In this document: positions 31,038 through 35,258 of the stretch, one piece after another
Position numbering within the stretch: the stretch's first letter is position 1
Layout of the letters: the number at the start of each line of letters is the position of its first letter
Assembly: GCA_902792535.1 (NCBI GenBank)
Contig: CADAZU010000034.1
Coordinates: 1 to 35,258 of the forward strand
Origin: an uncultured Bacteroidales bacterium
GTDB taxonomy: Bacteria; Bacteroidota; Bacteroidia; Bacteroidales; Paludibacteraceae
DNA length: 35,258 nt
Direction of reading: 5' to 3'
The notes under the pieces: model-generated
Database searches by the model: none
Told to the model about the DNA's origin: nothing
Seen by the model: the letters and a program-made list of their open reading frames with translations, nothing else
Translations under genes and position numbers: made by a program

Positions 31038-31213
31038 CTATGGCATGATAATTGAATTCCTATGGCATGATAATTGAATTCCTATGGCACTATAATTGAA
31101 TTCCTATGGCATGATAATTGAATTCCTATGGCACTATAATTGAATTCCTATGGCATGATAATTGAATTCCTATGGCACAATAATTGAATTCCTATGGCAT
31201 GATAATTGAATAA
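31038..31213 (-). repeat. Eight 22-bp tandem units in the aroC leader
   Basis: Seven full units and a partial eighth, each beginning CTATGGCA on the plus strand and containing GAATTC and ATAATTG. The only variation is the middle (CATGATA, CACTATA or CACAATA). On the minus, aroC-sense strand every unit contains ATG or GTG followed by CCA TAG. The array lies between the aroC start and its promoter. Confidence 0.95.
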
Positions 31214-31220
31214 TTTGCTG

Positions 31221-31252
31221 CAAAAGTAGTAAAAAGTTTGCATATATACAAA
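31221..31252 (-). promoter_or_regulatory. Bacteroides-type promoter for aroC
   Basis: Minus-strand -7 TACTTTTG (31221-31228) and -33 TTTG (31249-31252), 20-bp spacer. Transcription would run through all the 22-bp units before reaching the aroC ATG, giving a leader near 180 nt. Confidence 0.75.
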
Positions 31253-31268
31253 AAAAAGTGTAACTTTG
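31237..31268 (+). promoter_or_regulatory. Bacteroides-type promoter for the PCMD-GT2 genes
   Basis: TTTG (31237-31240) and TAACTTTG (31261-31268), 20-bp spacer, interleaved with the divergent aroC promoter. The ATG at 31287 is only 18 nt after the -7 box. Confidence 0.75.
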
Positions 31269-31286
31269 CACAAAATTTATCGATGT

Positions 31287-32363
31287 ATGAAGAAATTATT
31301 CGTAGTGTTGAGTGTTCTCGGGGTGGTTGGTGCGGCGAACGCACAGCAATTGCCGGATCCGCATTTCGAGAGTTGGGGAGGTAAGTTCAACGGAGATGTC
31401 CAGTTGACGGAATGGCATGGATCGAATGTCAACCAAGCCGGATTTAAGTTTACCTTTTTATATCAAAAACCCGGTCGCACGGGTTATTGCGCTTATATGA
31501 CCGACCGCGCAGTGGGAATACCAAAACTGGGTATCGGCGCGACGGGTCCCGGTTACCTGTCGCTGGGTGTGCCATGGCAGTATCTGAAGGGTTTGAATGT
31601 GAGTGGCGCGACCGCCGGAACGGAAGGCGGTATCGCTTGGAAATACCGTCCGGACACAATGAGCGTCTGGGTAAAACGCGTGGGACCCAAGACGAATGAC
31701 GAAGATTTCCATTTGCTCTATTATGCTTGGCAAGGCACGTCGAAAAGCCACCAGTACAAGAACAAGAAAGGCGGTTGTACTACTACCGAGCGTATTAACG
31801 AAGAGAGCGATATTCGTCGCGCCACGGACGGCAATGAGTGCGGCGTGGACGAACCGGCAAAGCAGATCGCCGAAGGTTGGTATCGCGCTCGTGCCAAGTA
31901 CGACGAGTGGATCCAAATCAAGGTGCCGATTCTGTATATGAATAATGGCAAGCCGACGATGTGCAATGTCATTTTCTCGGCGGGTAACTATCCGGCTTTC
32001 CGTGCGAATGACGGTCTGTACGACGGCAACGCGCTGTATGTGGATGATGTTGAGTTGATCTACTCGTCGCGGATTGACAAATTGGTGATCAACGGCAAGG
32101 AATGGAAGGATTTCAATCCCGATACGGAGAAGGTTCAAACCTATACGTTGGAGAGCGGCGAGAGCGTGAAAATTGAGGGTTTCCGCGGTATCGGTACGCT
32201 GACCAATATCAAGGGAGAGAAAGCGCGTTTCAACGGTCGCAAACTGGACAGCCAGGAGATGACGGTTGTACCCGGCGAGATCAACGGAGCACCTTGGGTG
32301 ATCACGGTCAAAGCAGAGGACGGCAGCAGCACGCATGTGTACAAATTAAAAATTAAAAAATAG
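31287..32363 (+). CDS. Secreted PCMD-domain (putative carbohydrate metabolism) protein
   Basis: A 358-residue exported protein with a signal peptide cut after 'VGAANA'. The body matches the PCMD family of Bacteroidota surface/periplasmic proteins: 'DPHFESWGG', 'YRPDTMSVWVKR', 'DEWIQIKVPI', 'MCNVIFSAGNYPAFRANDGLY' and 'GNALYVDDVELIYSSRIDKL'. A C-terminal Ig-like segment follows ('KDFNPDTEKVQTYTLE' to 'HVYKLKIKK'). The family is presumed to bind or process glycans; the activity is unproven. The start was chosen at 31287 over the TTG at 31266, which lies in the promoter. It is followed 26 bp later by a glycosyltransferase gene. Confidence 0.85.
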   Translation: MKKLFVVLSVLGVVGAANAQQLPDPHFESWGGKFNGDVQLTEWHGSNVNQAGFKFTFLYQKPGRTGYCAYMTDRAVGIPKLGIGATGPGYLSLGVPWQYLKGLNVSGATAGTEGGIAWKYRPDTMSVWVKRVGPKTNDEDFHLLYYAWQGTSKSHQYKNKKGGCTTTERINEESDIRRATDGNECGVDEPAKQIAEGWYRARAKYDEWIQIKVPILYMNNGKPTMCNVIFSAGNYPAFRANDGLYDGNALYVDDVELIYSSRIDKLVINGKEWKDFNPDTEKVQTYTLESGESVKIEGFRGIGTLTNIKGEKARFNGRKLDSQEMTVVPGEINGAPWVITVKAEDGSSTHVYKLKIKK

Positions 32364-32389
32364 CGTTGATAATAGAGAATTTAGACATA

Positions 32390-33562
32390 ATGGACTGGGT
32401 GCTCATCGGTGTACTGGGAGTGCTGTTTGTCGCGCAAGTATATTGGTACGCGCGGTATATGTGTGCCCCTGCGCGGAGAATGCGGCGGATGAAGAAACAA
32501 GCCCCGGGGCCTGCGGAGCACAATTATCCCGGTGTGTCGGTGGTCTTGTGTGCGCACAACGAGGCGTATAATATCTCGCAATATCTGCCGGTTCTTTTGA
32601 CTCAGGACTACCCGGAGTACGAGGTGATCGTGGTGGATGACGGATCGGAGGACGAGACGCGCGCTATGATTGAGCGGTATATGGTAAATGACCCGCGGCT
32701 GCATCTGACTTTCGTGCCGTATGGCGCCCGCGTGGGTTCGACCAAGAAACTGGCTTTGACGCTGGCTGCCAAAGCGGCGAAGTATGAGTACCTGCTGCTG
32801 ACGGACGCGGACTGCGTGCCCGAAAGCAATCATTGGATCCGCGAAATGATGCAGGGATTCGGGGATGTACAAAGGGACAATGTACAATGTACAAAGGATA
32901 TAGTCCTCGGCTTCAGCCCTTATTTCGAAGAGAAGGGGCATGTGAACCGCCTGGTACGATACGACACGTTGTTCAACGGACTGCACTACCTTGGATCGGC
33001 TCTCTGCGGACACCCGTACATGGGCGTGGGTCGCAATCTGGCATACCGCAAGGCGCTGTTCTTTGAGTCCGGAGGTTTTACTCATCTGATGAATAAGATT
33101 GCCGGCGACGACGACCTGTTTGTCAACCATGTGGCGACAAAGACGAACACAGCGGTCGTGCTGAGCAGAGACAGTTTCACTTGGTCGATTTCGAAGAAGA
33201 CGATGAAGGAATGGTGGCAGCAGAAGAGGCGTCATCTGTCTGTTTCTCCGGCGTACAAAGAGAGTACTAAAATACGGCTGGGCATAGAGCCTATGCTCCG
33301 CGGGCTATTCTATGCGGTGGCTCTATTTATGATGGTGATCTATTTCCCCGCTTCGTATTTAGAACTTCCGGCAATCCCGTTTATGGTGGCGGTGGGGCTG
33401 TTCCTCGTGAGATGGATCCTGCAGACCGCGGTCTTGAATGTGTCGGCACGGCGAATGGGACTGAAGCGGTTCAATATGTTCAGCGTCCTATGGTTCGACA
33501 TTACTTTGCCGCTGGTGTCGGCATGGATGCTGATAGTGCCCAAACGCGGCGCTAAATGGTAA
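32390..33562 (+). CDS. Family 2 glycosyltransferase, membrane-bound
   Basis: A 390-residue inner-membrane GT2 enzyme. An N-terminal transmembrane helix (MDWVLIGVLGVLFVAQVYWY) precedes the GT-A domain: 'SVVLCAHNEAYNISQYLPVLLTQDYPEYEVIVVDDGSEDET' region, DxD-type 'LLTDADCVP', 'GDDDLFVNHVA' as catalytic Asp region and 'KKTMKEWWQQKRRHLS' (QxxRW-like). Two or three helices close the C-terminus. A 30-bp element (32867-32896) is translated VQRDNVQCTK in a loop after the DxD motif. It probably builds an envelope polysaccharide; donor and acceptor are unknown. The ATG at 32390 was chosen; a TTG lies upstream. Confidence 0.9.
   Translation: MDWVLIGVLGVLFVAQVYWYARYMCAPARRMRRMKKQAPGPAEHNYPGVSVVLCAHNEAYNISQYLPVLLTQDYPEYEVIVVDDGSEDETRAMIERYMVNDPRLHLTFVPYGARVGSTKKLALTLAAKAAKYEYLLLTDADCVPESNHWIREMMQGFGDVQRDNVQCTKDIVLGFSPYFEEKGHVNRLVRYDTLFNGLHYLGSALCGHPYMGVGRNLAYRKALFFESGGFTHLMNKIAGDDDLFVNHVATKTNTAVVLSRDSFTWSISKKTMKEWWQQKRRHLSVSPAYKESTKIRLGIEPMLRGLFYAVALFMMVIYFPASYLELPAIPFMVAVGLFLVRWILQTAVLNVSARRMGLKRFNMFSVLWFDITLPLVSAWMLIVPKRGAKW
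32867..32896 (+). repeat. 30-bp GTACAAAG element in the glycosyltransferase gene
   Basis: Units GTACAAAG, GGACAAT, GTACAAT and GTACAAAG. Closest in sequence to the copy at 266-295, with the same frame and peptide pattern. Confidence 0.88.
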
Positions 33563-33567
33563 ATAAC

Positions 33568-33599
33568 AATTTAACAGTTCAACAGCTTAACAATTTAAC
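33568..33599 (+). repeat. 8-bp micro-repeat array between GT2 and DUF3467 genes
   Basis: Units AATTTAAC, AGTTCAAC, AGCTTAAC and AATTTAAC, outer two identical. It fills the spacer between the GT2 stop and the DUF3467 ATG. Confidence 0.85.
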
Positions 33600-33603
33600 G
33601 ATT

Positions 33604-33915
33604 ATGGCAAACGAGAAAAATCAATTGAACATTAACATCGCTCCTGACAAAGCGCAAGGAGTATTCGCCAATTTGGCATTGATAGCTCATACTCCGACGG
33701 AGTTTGTATTGGATTTCGCACAGATTATGCCCGGCATTCCGCAGGCTACTGTGGTTTCGCGTGTGGTAGTGACTCCGGATCAGGCAAAGAAAATCTTAGG
33801 TGCTCTGCAAAACAATATCGCTCAATACGAGCAGAAATTCGGTGTGATCAAGCCGGTTGGCGGTCCTGTACACGGTAGCACCTTGCCGCTGACCTTCACC
33901 GGAGGCGAAGCCTAG
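33604..33915 (+). CDS. DUF3467 domain-containing protein
   Basis: A 103-residue cytoplasmic protein matching DUF3467, a family conserved in Bacteroidota and of unknown function: 'GVFANLALIAHTPTEFVLDFAQIMPG', 'VVSRVVVTPDQAKKILGALQNNIAQYE'. The upstream frame through the micro-repeat is rejected; the ATG at 33604 directly follows the array. It is probably co-transcribed with the GT2 gene. Confidence 0.88.
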   Translation: MANEKNQLNINIAPDKAQGVFANLALIAHTPTEFVLDFAQIMPGIPQATVVSRVVVTPDQAKKILGALQNNIAQYEQKFGVIKPVGGPVHGSTLPLTFTGGEA

Positions 33916-33993
33916 TCGCGTTCGGCAAATGGATCGCAAGAATTAAAATTTTCGGGGACCCCATTATTGAAAAATAACAAAATATTCATTGCT

Positions 33994-34869
33994 ATGAAAA
34001 CATTCCCAGCTTCGCAGTTAATCATCAATGCGGATGGTTCTGCATTTCATTTACATCTCAAACCGGAGTTTCTGGCGGACAAGGTGATCCTTGTGGGTGA
34101 CCAGGACCGAGTAAATATGGTTGCGTCCTTCTTCGATGAAGGATCGATCGAGTGCGACGTACAGAGCCGCGAGTTCCACACCATCACCGGTAAGTTCCAC
34201 GGCAAACGTATCTCGTGTATCTCAACGGGTATCGGTACCGACAACTGCGACATCGTGATGAACGAGATCGACGCGCTGGCGAACATCGATTTTGCGACCC
34301 GTACAGAGAAATCCGAGAAGCGCGTGTTGGACATCGTTCGTATCGGTACGTGCGGCGGTATGCAGGAGGATATTCCTCTGGGTACGTTCCTGGTAAGCCA
34401 GAAATCCATCGGTTTCGACGGCGTCTTGGCGTTCTACAAGGACCGCGACAAGATCGCTGATCTGGGCTTCGAGAAAGCGTTTGTAGATTTTGTGGGCTAC
34501 CCGAAGAAGGCAGCTGTGCCGTACGTGGTAGCGGCTAATCCGGAGCTTGTGGACCGCATTGCGAAAGACGATATGATGCGCGGTTGCACGATCGCAGCCA
34601 ACGGTTTCTACGGACCGCAGGGACGCGTGCTGCGCGTGGATCTGGCTGTGCCGGACATCAACGAGAAGATCTCCGCTTTCCGTTATGAGGGCCAGCGCAT
34701 CACCAATTATGAGATGGAAGGCTCCTGTATCGCCGGACTTGCGCTCCACATGGGACACCGCGCTATGACGGTTTGCTGCGTCATTGCACAGCGCAAGATC
34801 GAAGCTGCCAACACCGATTATAAACCCCGTATCAAAGAGTTGGTACACACTGTATTAGAGAGAATCTGA
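33994..34869 (+). CDS. udp: Nucleoside phosphorylase (uridine phosphorylase type)
   Basis: It would cleave uridine with phosphate to uracil and ribose-1-phosphate (pyrimidine salvage, cytoplasm). The 291-residue protein has the nucleoside-phosphorylase-I fold: 'ILVGDQDRV' at the N-terminus, 'CISTGIGTDNCDIVMNEIDAL' and 'RIGTCGGMQEDIPLGTFLVS' phosphate-site motifs, and the purine/pyrimidine pocket 'NYEMEGSCIAGLALHMGH'. The ATG at 33994 was preferred over an upstream TTG. Distinguishing uridine from other nucleoside specificity cannot be done with certainty from sequence alone. Confidence 0.85.
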   Translation: MKTFPASQLIINADGSAFHLHLKPEFLADKVILVGDQDRVNMVASFFDEGSIECDVQSREFHTITGKFHGKRISCISTGIGTDNCDIVMNEIDALANIDFATRTEKSEKRVLDIVRIGTCGGMQEDIPLGTFLVSQKSIGFDGVLAFYKDRDKIADLGFEKAFVDFVGYPKKAAVPYVVAANPELVDRIAKDDMMRGCTIAANGFYGPQGRVLRVDLAVPDINEKISAFRYEGQRITNYEMEGSCIAGLALHMGHRAMTVCCVIAQRKIEAANTDYKPRIKELVHTVLERI

Positions 34870-34894
34870 TGTATCTATAAATACATTTTCATTG

Positions 34895-34925
34895 AGCAGC
34901 GTCATTCATTCCGGGTGACGCTGCT
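34895..34925. terminator. Hairpin between convergent genes (possible bidirectional terminator)
   Basis: Perfect 10-bp stem AGCAGCGTCA/TGACGCTGCT with an 11-nt loop. It lies after udp and overlaps the last codons of the convergent regulator gene; T-runs are weak on both sides. Confidence 0.6.
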
Positions 34926-35258
34926 TTGTATATCGTTGTTCTTTTCTCTGAACTCGGACGGAGTGAGACCTGTTGATGTTTTGAAACTGGTCGCGAAATA
35001 TTGGGGATTGCTGAAACCGCATGAATAAGCGACCTCTTTGACGGTGAGGTCTGTTTGTTTGAGCAGCGAACAAGCATGCTTGATACGCGCGGCTTGCAGA
35101 AAATCTTTCGGCGAGAGATTGAACAACTCATGCATTTTGCGTGTAAGCGATGAGCGGCTCATGTTCGTAGCTGTCATCAGTTCCTCCACGCCGATATCGG
35201 TATTCCCCATGTTCGTTTCCATAAAAGCGGTGAGCGTCTGGATGAACTGCTCGTTCTT
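34902..35258 (-). CDS. AraC-type DNA-binding C-terminus of a regulator, partial
   Basis: The frame runs off the right edge; about 118 C-terminal residues are visible. They form an AraC double helix-turn-helix: 'MGNTDIGVEELMTATNMSRSSLTRKMHELFNLSPKDF' and 'LTVKEVAYSCGFSNPQYFATSFKTSTGLTPSEFR' regions. The phrase 'FMETNMGN..IGVEELMTATNMSRSSL' is typical of hybrid two-component (HTCS) regulators of Bacteroidota, so the missing part may contain a histidine kinase and sensor. It is transcribed towards udp. Confidence 0.8.
   Translation of the reverse strand, partial: KNEQFIQTLTAFMETNMGNTDIGVEELMTATNMSRSSLTRKMHELFNLSPKDFLQAARIKHACSLLKQTDLTVKEVAYSCGFSNPQYFATSFKTSTGLTPSEFREKNNDIQSSVTRNE

Noticed and set aside
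31038-31213. CRISPR array
   Set aside because: Units of 22 bp abut directly with no spacers and no cas genes nearby; it is a plain tandem repeat.
33556-33603. N-terminal extension of the DUF3467 protein through the repeat
   Set aside because: The residues come from the micro-repeat array, and an ATG follows directly at 33604 where the family begins.

Overview
The window looks like chromosomal DNA of a member of the Bacteroidales (Bacteroidota), probably from a gut-type or metagenomic genome. The evidence is nine or ten Bacteroides-type promoters (TAnnTTTG at -7 with TTTG about 19-20 bp upstream), few Shine-Dalgarno sites, and typical families: OMP beta-barrel/TonB receptors, a PCMD lipoprotein, an HTCS-like AraC regulator, DUF3467, and UxaC/KdgK/KdgA/ExuT. 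I cannot name genus or species.

Layout. 1-7355 is mostly housekeeping: a truncated outer-membrane barrel gene, a YgjP-type metallopeptidase, a DUF2130 protein, sufC with a short sufD and no sufB, a polyprenyl diphosphate synthase on the other strand, and a zinc-ribbon membrane protein. 7490-15570 holds a hexuronate pathway (uxaC, kdgK, kdgA, exuT). It is split by a 3.2-kb accessory block (about 8909-12163) with a RhuM-family remnant, a small unknown gene, a RAYT/Y1 transposase with an extra C-terminal domain, and four REP-like hairpins. A four-helix-bundle (23S IVP-type) gene sits between kdgK and kdgA. kdgK and exuT are each interrupted by a short deletion/frameshift.

15712-30064 is dominated by an extracytoplasmic redox region: two flavodoxin-type reductases, an AraC regulator, a cyclophilin-like protein, a nitroreductase lipoprotein, an alpha/beta hydrolase lipoprotein, a six-cluster Fe-S membrane protein, a Tat-exported aldo/keto reductase with C-terminal ferredoxin domain, tatA, tatC, a TonB receptor, a DUF362-DUF1893 fusion and a carboxymuconolactone decarboxylase-cupin gene broken by an in-frame TGA. 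I infer that most of it is one regulon for electron transfer to substrates outside the inner membrane. 30061-35258 carries aroC, a PCMD protein, a GT2 glycosyltransferase, DUF3467, a uridine phosphorylase and the end of an AraC-type regulator.

The most striking signal is a class of micro-repeat elements. At about twenty places, inside genes or exactly between them, there is a roughly 22-40 bp imperfect tandem array of 7- or 8-bp units. The best defined family is a 30-bp element of units 8-7-7-8 bp with outer units GTACAAAG (or GTACCAAG). Four copies in four unrelated genes lie in the same reading frame and encode peptides of the form V-x-x-D-x-x-x-x-T-K or close to it. An inverted copy encodes the core of a TonB-receptor signal peptide. 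Other families form lipoprotein linkers, intercistronic spacers that supply stop and start codons, a GC-rich palindrome translated in both tatC and the aldo/keto reductase, an 11-bp array inside aroC, and a 22-bp array of eight units in the aroC leader.
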